DNA of 64,000 bases from 13-2-20CM-68-14 sp051955535 (GCA_051955535.1 JBQCGP010000087.1:1-64000), one strand, 5' to 3'. Shown: positions 15,606 through 25,151, counted from the first letter of the stretch. Notes: generated by a model from the letters alone, not told the origin. Numbers and translations: made by a program.

Positions 15606-17507
15606 CTAGCCCGCGGTGAGCAGCGGGTCGCGGCCCGCGACTCGCTCGTTCGGCCGGCTCGCAAGGGCGAGGGCGAGCTCGTCCGCCGCATCCGTGAGCG
15701 CGAGCTCGACGTGGGCGGGCAGGCGTCGCGGCACCGCTAGCACGAGAAAGCCGACGAGGGTGCTGTTCTCCCGGCGCAGCGGCAGCGCGACGACGACGCC
15801 GTCGTGTTGGAGCTCGAAGCCGCCCGCCGAGAGCAGCCTCTCGCCCGATTCGGCCTCTCGGATGAGCCAGCTCGTCAGCACCGCCAGGTGCGGGCCGTCC
15901 GTGCCGCGCTCGCGGCTGACGCTGCCGCCGAGGCCGCCCTCCTCCCAGTCGATCAACGCGCTCCAGGTCGCGCCGCAGCTGCGCTCGAGCACCGCCGCGA
16001 CCTCGTCGAACGAGCCCTCACGCCCGAGCGCTCGGCCGGCTGCATCGAGCATGGACTCCACGAGGCTGGCTACGCGGGCCCGCCGCCGGACGTAGAGGAG
16101 GAGCCCGAACAGGCCGATCGCGGTCCCGACGAGGGCGATCTCGAGCTGCTGGAACGCTGCCGCGACCAGCGCCAGGGCGAAGCCGGCGATCGCGACCAGC
16201 TCCGGTCGGTCGCGGAGGTCGCGCGCGCCGGGGATCACCGGCAGCCGGTGGGGCACGGCGGCGTCGCGAAGCTCGGCCAGCTCGTTCGCGCTCAGGACGG
16301 CTGCCGGATCCTGTCCGCGCTCTACCGCGACGAAGGCCTTCGCAACGGTCGGATGGAATTGCGTGCCGCTGTTCCGCTCTAGCTCGCCGAGCGCGTCGTC
16401 GCGCGACAGAGCGGGGCGGAAGGGTCGATCGTGGGTCATGGCGTCGAAGCTGTCGGCGACGATCAGGAAGTGCGAGGCGAGCGGCAGCGTCTCGCCCTCG
16501 ATCCCGTAGTAGCCCTGGCCGTCGAAGCGCTCGTGGTGGAACTCGACCGCTCGGGCCTGGCCGGCCGCGAACTCGAAGCGCTGCATCAGCCGCGCGGAGA
16601 GTCGCGGATGACGCCGCATCGCGGCCCACTCGGCCCCGTCGAGCCCTCCTTCCTTGCGGAGCAGCGATGCGTCGACGGCGACCTTGCCGAGGTCGTGGAG
16701 CCGCGCAGCCCAGCGGAGCCGGTCGATGTCCGAGAAAGGCAGGCCGAGCGCGCGGGCGAGGCGGTCGACCGATCGCGCCACCCGGATCGAGTGCTGGTAC
16801 GTCGACGGATCCCGCTCGTCGACGATGTTGGCAAACGTCTCGAGCGCCTGCAGCGTCTCCCGCCGCACGCGCGCGAGGCGCGTGTAGGCGATGTGGATGA
16901 CGAGCCCGACCGGAACGAGCGCGACCAGGTCCCAGGGATGCGTCGTCGCGAAGAGCGCGACCGCGGCGCCGAGCGCCGCCTCGCCGAGCCCGGTGACGAA
17001 GTCCGGCTGGAACGCCTCGCGGGCTGCGACGACCTGCAGGAGCGTCGTGCGAACCGTCAGGTAGACAAGGGCGAGCGCGGCCAGCGGCCCGAGGTCGCCG
17101 AGGAGCTCGAGCTGCCCGGTATGGCCGCCGGCGAACAGGAACGCGTAGCCGCCGGCGAGCGTCGCCAGCGTCACCGTCGAGGCTTCGAAGGAAACCGCTC
17201 CCCAGGAGCGGTCACGCAGGCGGCGAACGCCGAGCGCCGAGCCGCCGGCGACGAGGGCGGCAGGCCAGGGACCGAGCACGATCGCCGCCGCGATGTGCAG
17301 TGCGGAGGCGACCTGGAACGGCTCGAAGTCGCTCGGCTCGCGGCTACGGATCCTGTCGGCGTCCTCGACGAGCTCGGTCACGATCAGCGCCGCGGCGAAC
17401 AGGGCCAGCGGCGTCCAGTCGGTGCCGCCGACCAGCTTCAGTGCGGCCACACCGAGCGCGGCGGTGCCGAGCGCGACCACGGCGGCGTGCGAAGACGGCG
17501 CGCGCAT
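15606..17507 (-). CDS. membrane HD-GYP-type phosphodiesterase-like protein
   Basis: A 633-residue protein. Residues about 8-210 form a multi-helix membrane sensor similar to the second membrane module of the protein at 51965. An HD-GYP-like domain follows (about 220-400) with the HD pair H271-D272 in RLHDLGKV. The signature is HHERFDGQGYYG at 324-335, so the Pro of GYP is Tyr. Two or more helices at about 433-475 precede a GAF-like domain (about 485-625). The GYP motif contacts substrate or GGDEF partners, so c-di-GMP hydrolysis is likely but altered specificity is possible. It is divergent from rnj, 79 bp away. Confidence 0.85.
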   Translation of the reverse strand: MRAPSSHAAVVALGTAALGVAALKLVGGTDWTPLALFAAALIVTELVEDADRIRSREPSDFEPFQVASALHIAAAIVLGPWPAALVAGGSALGVRRLRDRSWGAVSFEASTVTLATLAGGYAFLFAGGHTGQLELLGDLGPLAALALVYLTVRTTLLQVVAAREAFQPDFVTGLGEAALGAAVALFATTHPWDLVALVPVGLVIHIAYTRLARVRRETLQALETFANIVDERDPSTYQHSIRVARSVDRLARALGLPFSDIDRLRWAARLHDLGKVAVDASLLRKEGGLDGAEWAAMRRHPRLSARLMQRFEFAAGQARAVEFHHERFDGQGYYGIEGETLPLASHFLIVADSFDAMTHDRPFRPALSRDDALGELERNSGTQFHPTVAKAFVAVERGQDPAAVLSANELAELRDAAVPHRLPVIPGARDLRDRPELVAIAGFALALVAAAFQQLEIALVGTAIGLFGLLLYVRRRARVASLVESMLDAAGRALGREGSFDEVAAVLERSCGATWSALIDWEEGGLGGSVSRERGTDGPHLAVLTSWLIREAESGERLLSAGGFELQHDGVVVALPLRRENSTLVGFLVLAVPRRLPAHVELALTDAADELALALASRPNERVAGRDPLLTAG

Positions 17508-17586
17508 GGTCCTGCTTATCGGCGCGAGCCGCGGTTCTCCTTTAAGTGCCTCCTTCCAGCGCCGCGCCCGCCCCTAAACTGCGTCG

Positions 17587-19245
17587 ATGCCCGAAACGCT
17601 TCGGATCATTCCCCTCGGCGGTCTCGGCGAGGTGGGAAAGAACATGACCGTCTACGAGCTCGGCGATGACGCGATCGTCGTCGACTGCGGCCTCGCGTTC
17701 CCGCGCGACGAGCATCTGGGCGTCGACCTGATCCTGCCCGACTTCACCTACCTGCAGGAGCGCGAGCGTCCGGTCCGGGCGGTCGTCCTCACGCACGCGC
17801 ATGAGGACCATGTCGGCGCCCTGCCTTACCTGCTGCGCGAGGTGCGCGTCGAGGAGGTCTGGGCGACACGGCTGACGCTCGGGCTCGTCAAGTCAAAGCT
17901 CGACGAGCACGGGTTGCTCCGCGCCTCGGAGTTGCGTGAGATCGATCCCGAGCGCGGCGCCATTGAGCTTGGCCCGTTCCGCGCCGAGTTCGTCCGGGTG
18001 GCGCACTCCGTTCCGGATTCGGTTGCCGTGCTTCTCGAGACGGAGGCGGGGCGTGTCCTGCACACAGGCGACTGGAAGCTCGATCACACTCCGGTCGACG
18101 GCCTGCGCACCGACGTCGGGCGGCTCGCGGAGCTCGGCAACCGCGGCGTCGATCTGCTGCTCGGCGACTCGACCAACGCCGAGCGCCCGGGCGTCACCGG
18201 CTCGGAGCGCCTGGTCGGCGAGGCGTTCCGCCAGATCATCCCGCAGCGCTCGGGCCGCATCCTCGTCGCCTCTTTCGCCTCGAACGTCCACCGGATGCAG
18301 CAGGCGATCGACGTCGCCGTCGAGGTCGGCCGGAAGGTCTGCGTGGTCGGCCGCTCGATGCGCAAGAACCTCAACATCGCGCGCAACCTCGGCTACATCG
18401 ACATGCCGGAGGACTCGCTGATCCGGCCGGCCGAGCTGGAGGAGTACGCGCCCGGCGAGGTGCTGATCCTCTGCACGGGCTCCCAGGGCGAGCCTCTGTC
18501 GGCGCTCGTGCGGATCGCCTACCACGACCACCCAACAGTGCACGTCGAGCGGGGCGACACGGTGATCATCTCGGCGAAACCGGTGCCCGGGAACGAGCTG
18601 CGCGTCCACGACGCGATCAACCAACTCGCCAAGGCGGGCGCCGAGGTGCTGCACCAGGAGAACGCGCCGGTGCACGTCTCCGGCCACGGGTACGCCGAAG
18701 AGCTGCGGACGATGATTTCGCTCGTGCGGCCGAAGGCGATGATGCCGGTGCACGGCGAGTTTCGGATGCTCGCGGCGCACGCACGGCTTGCGGAAGAGGG
18801 TGGGGTGCCGCCCGAGGCGATCGTGCTCGCCGAGAACGGCGCGGTCGTCGAGCTCACCCCGGCGGGCGCCCGCGTCGTCGACGAGGTCGAGTCCGGTGTC
18901 ACGTTCGTGGACGGGCTCGGAGTGGGGGACGTGCACGACGTCGCCCTGCGCGACCGGCGCCACCTCTCCGAGGACGGCGTCCTCATCGTCGTCGCGACCC
19001 TGGCCGGAACGAACGGCCGCGCTTCGGCCGGTCCGCCGGAGCTGATCGCTCGCGGCTTCGCCGAATCCGACGTGCTGCTGGCCGAGATGCGCGAGGAGGC
19101 CGACCGCGTCCTGCGCGAGCTCGTCGAGGACAACGTCGTCGAGATCAAGCTGCTCCAGGAGCACCTGCACGACGGCCTCGGGCAGCTGATCTACGACCGT
19201 ACGGGTCGACGACCGATGATTCTTCCTGTAGTTGTAGAAGTCTGA
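17587..19245 (+). CDS. rnj: ribonuclease J
   Basis: A 552-residue metallo-beta-lactamase/beta-CASP RNase with 5'-3' exo- and endonuclease activity in mRNA decay and rRNA maturation. The zinc motif THAHEDH spans residues 69-75, further ligands are in HTGDWK, and beta-CASP motifs include LLGDSTNAERPG and the late PVHGEFRML. The length matches RNase J (about 550-560). Co-occurrence with RNase Y (34103) gives two Gram-positive-type decay nucleases in one window. ATG at 17587 is directly supported by the conserved start LRIIPLGGLGEVGKNM. Confidence 0.95.
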   Translation: MPETLRIIPLGGLGEVGKNMTVYELGDDAIVVDCGLAFPRDEHLGVDLILPDFTYLQERERPVRAVVLTHAHEDHVGALPYLLREVRVEEVWATRLTLGLVKSKLDEHGLLRASELREIDPERGAIELGPFRAEFVRVAHSVPDSVAVLLETEAGRVLHTGDWKLDHTPVDGLRTDVGRLAELGNRGVDLLLGDSTNAERPGVTGSERLVGEAFRQIIPQRSGRILVASFASNVHRMQQAIDVAVEVGRKVCVVGRSMRKNLNIARNLGYIDMPEDSLIRPAELEEYAPGEVLILCTGSQGEPLSALVRIAYHDHPTVHVERGDTVIISAKPVPGNELRVHDAINQLAKAGAEVLHQENAPVHVSGHGYAEELRTMISLVRPKAMMPVHGEFRMLAAHARLAEEGGVPPEAIVLAENGAVVELTPAGARVVDEVESGVTFVDGLGVGDVHDVALRDRRHLSEDGVLIVVATLAGTNGRASAGPPELIARGFAESDVLLAEMREEADRVLRELVEDNVVEIKLLQEHLHDGLGQLIYDRTGRRPMILPVVVEV

Positions 19246-19350
19246 GGCGTCGCTTGCGATGCCGTCTGAGAGGCCGTGCCGACATGTGCGGCGCGGCCGT
19301 TAAATCCGGCCAAAGGTGAACTACGCTGTGAATGAAATGAGTGCGGTGGT

Positions 19351-19908
19351 ATGAGCGTTCGTGCGGCATACGTCCCCGGCTGGGCCGATGTCTTGGAAGA
19401 CCATGCGGCCGAGCAGGAGACTGCGCGGCGGCTGATCGGTCAGCTAGGGGCCTGCGAGGCGAGCGGACTGGCGTTCTGCCGGCTACTCGAGCGGTGGGCC
19501 CGCGGGGAGCCGGAGCCGGCGACGCCGGGGCGACGGCAAGCGGCGCTTCGGCGCGCGGCCGACCGCGCGGAAACTGCGCTAGCAGGGCTGGAGACGCCGC
19601 TCGGCCGCTATTTGCTCGAGCTCGAGGCCGACCATGCCGAGGGCCGCTCCTGGTACGGGGCGCCCGGCGCGGCGGAGCTGCTCGAGTGGGAGCCGATCTT
19701 GAACCGTGCGGGTGTCCACGCGAGCGCGATCCGTGTCGCGCAGACCTACCTCGAGCTCGCGGTCTTCGTCCGGGCGCTCGAGGGATTGGCGGACGCCGCG
19801 CGCATCCGTGCGACGCTCGACCGCTCCTCGCTCTGGGCCGGCCTCTTCGACCTGCGCGAGAACCTGCTCGGCCGCACGCTCGAAGACCTGCGCGCGCTTG
19901 CCGCCTGA
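19351..19908 (+). CDS. unknown alpha-helical protein upstream of ribokinase
   Basis: A 185-residue, almost entirely helical, Ala/Leu/Glu/Arg-rich protein without signal peptide or membrane segment. Notable residues are Trp15, a Cys-containing helix (GACEASGLAFCRLLERW) and a conserved-looking YLELAVFVRALEGLADAARIR segment. I do not recognise the family. The stop codon lies inside the start region of the ribokinase gene (TTG at 19898), so the two genes are translationally coupled. The 105-bp gap after rnj contains a GC-rich inverted repeat that may end the rnj transcript. Confidence 0.65.
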   Translation: MSVRAAYVPGWADVLEDHAAEQETARRLIGQLGACEASGLAFCRLLERWARGEPEPATPGRRQAALRRAADRAETALAGLETPLGRYLLELEADHAEGRSWYGAPGAAELLEWEPILNRAGVHASAIRVAQTYLELAVFVRALEGLADAARIRATLDRSSLWAGLFDLRENLLGRTLEDLRALAA

Positions 19909-20731
19909 CGCAGTCCTTCTGACCGTCGTCGGCTCGGTCAACCTCGACCTCGTCACGCGCGCGAAGCGTTTGCCGCGGCCGGGCGAGACCGTCACGGACG
20001 CGAGCTTCGCACGGTACCCCGGCGGCAAGGGTGCGAACCAGGCTGTGGCCGCGGCGCGGCTCGGAGCCGAGGTGACCTTCGTCGGCTGCGTCGGCAGTGA
20101 CCCGTTCGCCGAGGAGGCGCTCGCGGGACTGCGCGAGGCGCACGTCGATCTGCGTGTGGAGGCCGTCGAAGCTCCGACCGGGGTCGCCTCGATCCTCGTC
20201 GACGAGGACGGCGAGAACGTGATCGTCGTCGCGCCGGGCGCGAACAGGGAGGTGACGGCACCGCTCCTGGAAGGCGACGAGATCGTTCTCTGCCAGCTCG
20301 AGATTCCGGTCGAGACGGTGATCGGATGCGCTGAGGCCGCCGGCTCGTTCTGGCTGAACGCCGCACCCGCAGTCCCGATCGCGGCAAGCCTCTTGGAGCG
20401 GACGGACGTCGTCGTCGCCAACCGCTACGAGCTCGCAGAGTTGCCCGCGACGCCCGCGCTCGCGGTCGTGACGCTCGGGGAGGAGGGAGCCGTCCTGCTC
20501 GAGGACGGTCGCGAGATCGCCCGGGCACGGCCGCCGAAGGTGGAGGTCGTCGACGGCACCGCGGCCGGCGACGCGTTCGTCGGCTGCCTCGTCGTCTCGC
20601 GACTCGAGGGGCGGCCGTGGGACGAGGCTCTGGAGCGTTCGTGTGTCGCCGGGGCTCTCGCGGCGTCGCGCGCCGGCGCCCAGCCCTCGCTGCCCGTTGC
20701 CGCGGAGATCGATGAGATCCTCAGCGCGTGA
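19898..20731 (+). CDS. rbsK: ribokinase (PfkB family sugar kinase)
   Basis: A 277-residue PfkB-type kinase that likely phosphorylates ribose at O5. The N-terminal signature VVGSVNLDLVTRAKRLPRPGET, the glycine-rich YPGGKGANQAVAAARLG and the C-terminal DGTAAGDAFVGCLV (catalytic Asp in AAGDAF; the usual DTTGAGD is DGTAAGD) define the family. It is slightly shorter than the usual 300. No ATG fits; TTG at 19898 is used, overlapping the upstream stop, with CTG at 19919 as the only other choice. The 3' end overlaps the nucleoside hydrolase by 4 bp, which points to a nucleoside-ribose salvage operon. Confidence 0.88.
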   Translation: MPPDAVLLTVVGSVNLDLVTRAKRLPRPGETVTDASFARYPGGKGANQAVAAARLGAEVTFVGCVGSDPFAEEALAGLREAHVDLRVEAVEAPTGVASILVDEDGENVIVVAPGANREVTAPLLEGDEIVLCQLEIPVETVIGCAEAAGSFWLNAAPAVPIAASLLERTDVVVANRYELAELPATPALAVVTLGEEGAVLLEDGREIARARPPKVEVVDGTAAGDAFVGCLVVSRLEGRPWDEALERSCVAGALAASRAGAQPSLPVAAEIDEILSA

Positions 20732-21657
20732 GCACGCCGATCCTGCTCGACTGCGACCCCGGACACGACGACGCCATCGCGCTGCTGCTCGCGCTCGCCA
20801 GCCCCGAGCTCGAGTTGCTCGGCGTGACGACCGTCGCTGGGAACCAGACGGTCGAGAAGACGACCGCGAACGCGATTCGGGTTCTCGAGCTCGTCGGCGC
20901 CGACGTTCCGGTGGCCGCCGGGGCGAGCCGGCCGCTCGTCCGCGAGCCACGCGTCGCCGCCAACGTCCACGGCGAGACAGGCCTCGACGGACCGGACCTA
21001 CCGCCCGCTCAGCGCAAGCCGGTCGACAAGCATGCGGTCGATTTCCTCGCCGAGCGGATCGACGGGACGACGCTCGTCGCCACCGGGCCCCTGACAAACG
21101 TCGCACTGCTCCTCGCGCGCCACGAGCAGGCCAGGCCGGAGCGGATCGTGCTGATGGGCGGCGCGATCGCCGAAGGCAATGTCACGCCGGCCGCTGAGTT
21201 CAACATCTGGGCCGATCCCGAGGCGGCCGCGCGGGTCTTCGCGAGCGGCCTAGACGTGACGATGGTCGGCCTGGACGTCACGCACGAGGCCCTCCTGACC
21301 GACGCGGATGCGGCGCGGCTGCGCGACAACGGGCGGATCGGCAACGTCGTTGCGGATCTGCTCGACTTCTACGGCGTCTTTCACAAGCAGGTCTACGACT
21401 TCGAGGGCTCGCCGATCCACGACGCGGTGGCCGTCGCCCAGGTGATCCGTCCCGGCCTGCTCGACTTGCGCGAGCTGAACGTCGAGATCGAGCGCGAGTC
21501 GGAGCTCTGCCGCGGCCGGACGGTCGTCGACGTCTGGGAGCGGACCGGGCGGGAGCCGAATGCCCGCGTCGCGGTCGGTATCGACGCCGACGGGTTCATC
21601 GAGCTCCTGCTCGAGCGGCTGGGGAGCCTCGACGACGACGCAATGCGGAGGGACTGA
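20728..21657 (+). CDS. inosine-uridine preferring nucleoside hydrolase
   Basis: A 309-residue nucleoside N-ribohydrolase releasing base and ribose. The calcium-binding signature DCDPGHDDAIALL spans residues 9-21 and contains the DxDxGxDD motif. Further ligands lie in VATGPLTNVALL and FNIWADPEAA, and the late HDAVAVAQ carries the family His-Asp. Base specificity is unknown. The ribose product would feed the ribokinase encoded just upstream, and bases could feed Apt (63364). The final codons and stop are supplied by a palindromic repeat (copy 2). Confidence 0.93.
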   Translation: MSTPILLDCDPGHDDAIALLLALASPELELLGVTTVAGNQTVEKTTANAIRVLELVGADVPVAAGASRPLVREPRVAANVHGETGLDGPDLPPAQRKPVDKHAVDFLAERIDGTTLVATGPLTNVALLLARHEQARPERIVLMGGAIAEGNVTPAAEFNIWADPEAAARVFASGLDVTMVGLDVTHEALLTDADAARLRDNGRIGNVVADLLDFYGVFHKQVYDFEGSPIHDAVAVAQVIRPGLLDLRELNVEIERESELCRGRTVVDVWERTGREPNARVAVGIDADGFIELLLERLGSLDDDAMRRD

Positions 21658-21718
21658 CCCCGCAGGGGTCTGTCCCAATAACCGTTTTTGGGACAGTCTC
21701 CATTCAGGGACAGTCCCT
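21650..21718. repeat. palindromic GGGACWGTCCC repeat, copy 2
   Basis: A 69-bp copy with arms GGGACTGACCCC and GGGTCTGTCCC, a central AATAACCGTTTTT spacer and inverted GGGACAGTCTCC and GGGACAGTCCCT arms. The nucleoside hydrolase stop TGA (21655-21657) lies inside the first arm. It shares the GACTGACCCC/GGGGTCTGTC variant with copy 3 (read on the other strand), suggesting a subfamily. Confidence 0.85.
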
Positions 21719-21764
21719 GCCCGGGGAAGGGCTTTCGCCGAAGCACGTCGAATGACGCTCGGCC

Positions 21765-23957
21765 GTGGCCAGACGCCGCAAGAAGCGCCTGCTCAAGCCG
21801 CGCACGCCCTCGCGCGTTCGCAAGCGCAAGCGCGCGTCCAAGCACCACGGCCACCAGCACCCCGAGCTGATCGGGCTCGGCCTCGCCGCGATCGGCGTCT
21901 TCTTCGCGACCGTTCTCTACCTGGGCTGGAGCGGCGGCTTCGCCGGCGCGCTGGCGGCGGACGCCCTCGATGCCCTGATCGGCGCCGCCCGAGCGGTCTT
22001 CCCGGCCGCCTGCATGATCGTGGGCGCGCTGATGATCGCGCGCAGCCAGCTAGTCGACATGCGACCGTTCCGCACCGGCCTCGTCGTCTTCACCGCCGGA
22101 CTGATGCTGACGCTCGGCAAGGCGCACGGCGGCTATGTGGGCGCGGCGCTCGCGCTGGGCCTAGGCGTCGCGCTCGGCTCGACCGGCGTCCTGATCGTGG
22201 GCGTGACGACGCTGATCGCCGGCGGGCTGCTGCTCACGGGCGCCTCCGCGGGTGCGGTGATCAGGCGGTCCGGCCACGCGGCTGTCCGTGCGACGGCCGA
22301 GGCAGCGAGACGGGCGCGAACCGCAGCTGTGCCTGCCGCGGACCTCCGGCTCGTGGAACCCCCGATCGACCTGCGGCCCGCGCCCCACGCTCCTCCGATC
22401 GACGCCGTCAACGAGTTCCCGGACGTCGTCGAAGCCGACCCACCTGGCCCGGTGCCCCTTCTGCTGCACGATCCGGAGAGCGAGCCCGACCAGACGAGCC
22501 TCTTCGACGTCGGCGAGGCGGTCGCCAAGGACTACCGCCTTCCAGACCGGGAGATCCTGCGGCGCTCACCTGCGGGAACGGGCGGCAGCGCCGACCAGAA
22601 CGCGCGCATCGCCGAGGCCCTCGTCCAGACGCTCGCGCACTTCGGCGTCGAGGCGAGCGTGATCGGCCAGATCTCCGGCCCGCGCGTGACGCGGTATGAG
22701 CTTCAGCTCGCACCCGGAACGAAGGTCTCGAAGGTCGCGGCCCTGAAGGACGACCTCAGCTACGCGCTCGCGACGACCGAGATCCGCATCCTCGCGCCGA
22801 TCCCCGGCAAGCAGGCGGTCGGCGTCGAGCTGCCGAACCAGAGTCCGAACTACGTCGCGCTCGGCGACATCTTCGACGACCTGCCGCAGACGGCGAGCCC
22901 GCTCTCGGTCTGGCTCGGCAAGGACATCTCGGGCTCTGCTGTCTGGACCGATCTCGCGCGTATGCCGCACCTCCTCATCGCGGGCACGACCGGCTCGGGC
23001 AAGTCGGGCTGCATCAACACGATCCTGACGTCGATCCTGCTTCGCTCGACGCCCGACGACGTGCGGCTGATCCTGATCGACCCGAAGAAGATCGAGCTGA
23101 GCTACTACGAGTCGATTCCGCACCTGCTGACGCCGGTGGTCTCGAGCCCGAAAGAGGCCTCGACCGTGCTCGCCAACGTCGTCGGCGAGATGGAGCGCCG
23201 CTACGAGCGGCTCTCGGCCGTTCGCGCGCGCAGCCTCAACGAGGCGAACCGTTCCTTCCGCTCCCGCGGCGAGCCGACGCTGCCGCACCTCCTCGTCGTC
23301 ATCGACGAGCTCGCCGACCTGATGATGATCGCGCCCCAGGATGTGGAGGACGCCGTCATCCGGCTGGCGCAGAAGAGCCGCGCGGTCGGGATCCACCTCG
23401 TCCTCGCGACCCAGCGGCCGTCCGTGGACGTCATCACCGGGATGATCAAGGCGAACGTCCCGAGCCGGATCGCCTTCGCCGTCTCGAGCCAGACCGACTC
23501 GCGCGTGATCCTCGACCAGTCCGGCGCCGAGAGCCTCCTGGGACAAGGCGACATGCTCTTCAAACCCCTCGGCACCTCGCGGCTGCAGCGCCTCCAGGGC
23601 GCGTACGTCAGCGAGGAGGAAATCGCGTTGATCGTCGAGCAGTGCCGCTCCCAGCGCGAGCAGGAGCTCGACGATAGCCTGCTCGAGGCTCCGGAGCCGC
23701 CGCCCGAGGACATCGAGGACGACGGAGAGTTCGATCCCGACGAGGATCCGTTGCTCGAGCGCGCGATCGAGATCGTCGTCACCGCCCAGACGGCCTCCAC
23801 GAGCCTCCTCCAGCGCCGCCTGCGGGTCGGCTACACCCGCGCGGGCCGCCTGATCGACATGCTCGAGCGCCGGGGCATCATCTCCGGCTACGAGGGCTCC
23901 AAGCCCCGCCGCGTGCTCGTCGACGAGGCCGAGTTAGGGCGCGTGAGCGCCAACTAA
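21765..23957 (+). CDS. ftsK: DNA translocase FtsK
   Basis: A 730-residue septal DNA pump that clears chromosomes from the division site. It has a basic N-terminus, four or so membrane helices (about residues 35-165) and a short linker. The RecA-like motor has Walker A GTTGSGKS (407-414) and Walker B VVIDELAD (511-518). A C-terminal winged-helix gamma domain (about 660-725, AQTASTSLLQRRLRVGYTRAGRLIDMLERRG) reads KOPS-like sequences. It is closer to SpoIIIE/short FtsK than to E. coli FtsK. GTG at 21765 starts the basic stretch. It is located between salvage genes and the nucleoside importer without evident functional link. Confidence 0.95.
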   Translation: MARRRKKRLLKPRTPSRVRKRKRASKHHGHQHPELIGLGLAAIGVFFATVLYLGWSGGFAGALAADALDALIGAARAVFPAACMIVGALMIARSQLVDMRPFRTGLVVFTAGLMLTLGKAHGGYVGAALALGLGVALGSTGVLIVGVTTLIAGGLLLTGASAGAVIRRSGHAAVRATAEAARRARTAAVPAADLRLVEPPIDLRPAPHAPPIDAVNEFPDVVEADPPGPVPLLLHDPESEPDQTSLFDVGEAVAKDYRLPDREILRRSPAGTGGSADQNARIAEALVQTLAHFGVEASVIGQISGPRVTRYELQLAPGTKVSKVAALKDDLSYALATTEIRILAPIPGKQAVGVELPNQSPNYVALGDIFDDLPQTASPLSVWLGKDISGSAVWTDLARMPHLLIAGTTGSGKSGCINTILTSILLRSTPDDVRLILIDPKKIELSYYESIPHLLTPVVSSPKEASTVLANVVGEMERRYERLSAVRARSLNEANRSFRSRGEPTLPHLLVVIDELADLMMIAPQDVEDAVIRLAQKSRAVGIHLVLATQRPSVDVITGMIKANVPSRIAFAVSSQTDSRVILDQSGAESLLGQGDMLFKPLGTSRLQRLQGAYVSEEEIALIVEQCRSQREQELDDSLLEAPEPPPEDIEDDGEFDPDEDPLLERAIEIVVTAQTASTSLLQRRLRVGYTRAGRLIDMLERRGIISGYEGSKPRRVLVDEAELGRVSAN

Positions 23958-24054
23958 GGCGCCTTCCGGGCGTCTTACATTCCGAGGGCTCGCCGACACG
24001 GGGTCTGGCGAGTTAGCATCGACAAAACTCCATTCCGGGTAGGAGGGAATACGC

Positions 24055-25095
24055 GTGAGACGAAAGAGAATCCTGCTGTGGCTTGGCGTGGCCGCGTTGT
24101 GCGCGCTCATCGTCGGCGCCACAGCGAGCGCTCAGCGCTCGGCCCCCGTAAAGGTGGCGCTCGTGACTGACATCGGCGGCCTGAACGACAAGGGCTTCAA
24201 CCACTTGTCGTTCGTCGGCCTCCAGCGGGCTGAGAAGAAGCTGGGAATCAACGGCCGCGTCTTCATCACGAACTCGGCGAACGACCGCAAGCCGAATCTT
24301 CAGAGCGCGGCGCAGCAGGGCTACAACCTTGTGATCGCCGTCGGCGTGCTCTTCGAGTTCGGCCCGCTCGACGACGTCGCACCGGCGTTCCCGAATACGA
24401 AGTTCGCCGGAGTCGACGTCGACTGGAACGGTCTCTCGGGAAAGCCGAAGCCGAGCAACGTCCGTGGTATCCAGTTCCGTGAGCAGGAGGCCGGCTACCT
24501 CGTCGGCTACATCGCGGGCCTGTGGGAGACCCGCCATCCCGCCAAGGGGAAGATGGTCGTCGGCGCCGTCGGAGCCAACAAGGTTCCGGCGATCGTGCGG
24601 TACATCGCCGGCTACCGCGCGGGCGTCCACAAGGCGAACCGTCACATCAAGGTGCAGATCGATTACGCGAACGATCCGACCTTCGCCGACCAGGCGAAGT
24701 GCAAGGAGACGACGCTCAACCAGATCGGCAAGGGCTCTCGGATCGAGTTCCAGGTCGCCGGCGCATGCGGCCTCGGCGGGCTGAGCGCGGCGAAGCAGAA
24801 GCACATCTGGGGCATCGGCGTCGACGCCGACCAGGGCTTCCTCGGGCCGCACATTCTGACCAGCGCTCTCAAGAGGGTCGACGTCTCCGTCTACGACGCC
24901 ATCAAGGCGTTCAAGGCGAATCCGTCGGGCTTCAAGGGCGGGTTCAACAGCAACTACACGCTGAAGAACGGCGGCATCGGGTACGGCAAGCTGAGCTCGA
25001 AGCTCTCGAAGGCTGACCGGACGTACATCATCAAGAAGGTCGCCGTGATCAAGAAGGCGATCATCTCCGGGAAGATCAAGCCCCCGACCTCCTGA
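24055..25095 (+). CDS. BMP-family substrate-binding protein of a nucleoside ABC importer
   Basis: A 346-residue exported binding protein of the basic-membrane-protein (PnrA/BmpA) family that delivers purine nucleosides to an ABC importer. The signal peptide spans residues 1-26 and ends GATASAQ. The usual lipobox Cys is absent: the only Cys follows Leu, so it is probably not a lipoprotein here. Typical BMP motifs are LVTDIGGLNDKGFNHLSFVGL and GVDVDWNG. The GTG start has a strong Shine-Dalgarno (TAGGAGGG). Genes for the ATPase and two permeases follow on the same strand. Confidence 0.92.
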   Translation: MRRKRILLWLGVAALCALIVGATASAQRSAPVKVALVTDIGGLNDKGFNHLSFVGLQRAEKKLGINGRVFITNSANDRKPNLQSAAQQGYNLVIAVGVLFEFGPLDDVAPAFPNTKFAGVDVDWNGLSGKPKPSNVRGIQFREQEAGYLVGYIAGLWETRHPAKGKMVVGAVGANKVPAIVRYIAGYRAGVHKANRHIKVQIDYANDPTFADQAKCKETTLNQIGKGSRIEFQVAGACGLGGLSAAKQKHIWGIGVDADQGFLGPHILTSALKRVDVSVYDAIKAFKANPSGFKGGFNSNYTLKNGGIGYGKLSSKLSKADRTYIIKKVAVIKKAIISGKIKPPTS

Positions 25096-25109
25096 GGTCA
25101 TAAACAGTT

Positions 25110-25139
25110 CTAGGGGGCGGGCGTCGTCCCGCCCCCTAG
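25110..25139 (+). terminator. intra-operon hairpin after the binding-protein gene
   Basis: A perfect 12-bp stem (arm CTAGGGGGCGGG) with a 6-nt loop lies between the binding-protein stop and the ATPase start. There is no U-tract, so it is probably a 3'-end stabiliser or partial terminator that gives more binding protein than transporter, as in many ABC operons. Confidence 0.7.
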
Positions 25140-25151
25140 GATTACCCGCGC

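Noticed and set aside
24055..25095. BMP binding protein as lipoprotein
   Set aside because: The only N-terminal Cys follows Leu instead of the Gly/Ala/Ser required at position -1 of a lipobox; signal peptidase I cleavage after ASA is more likely.
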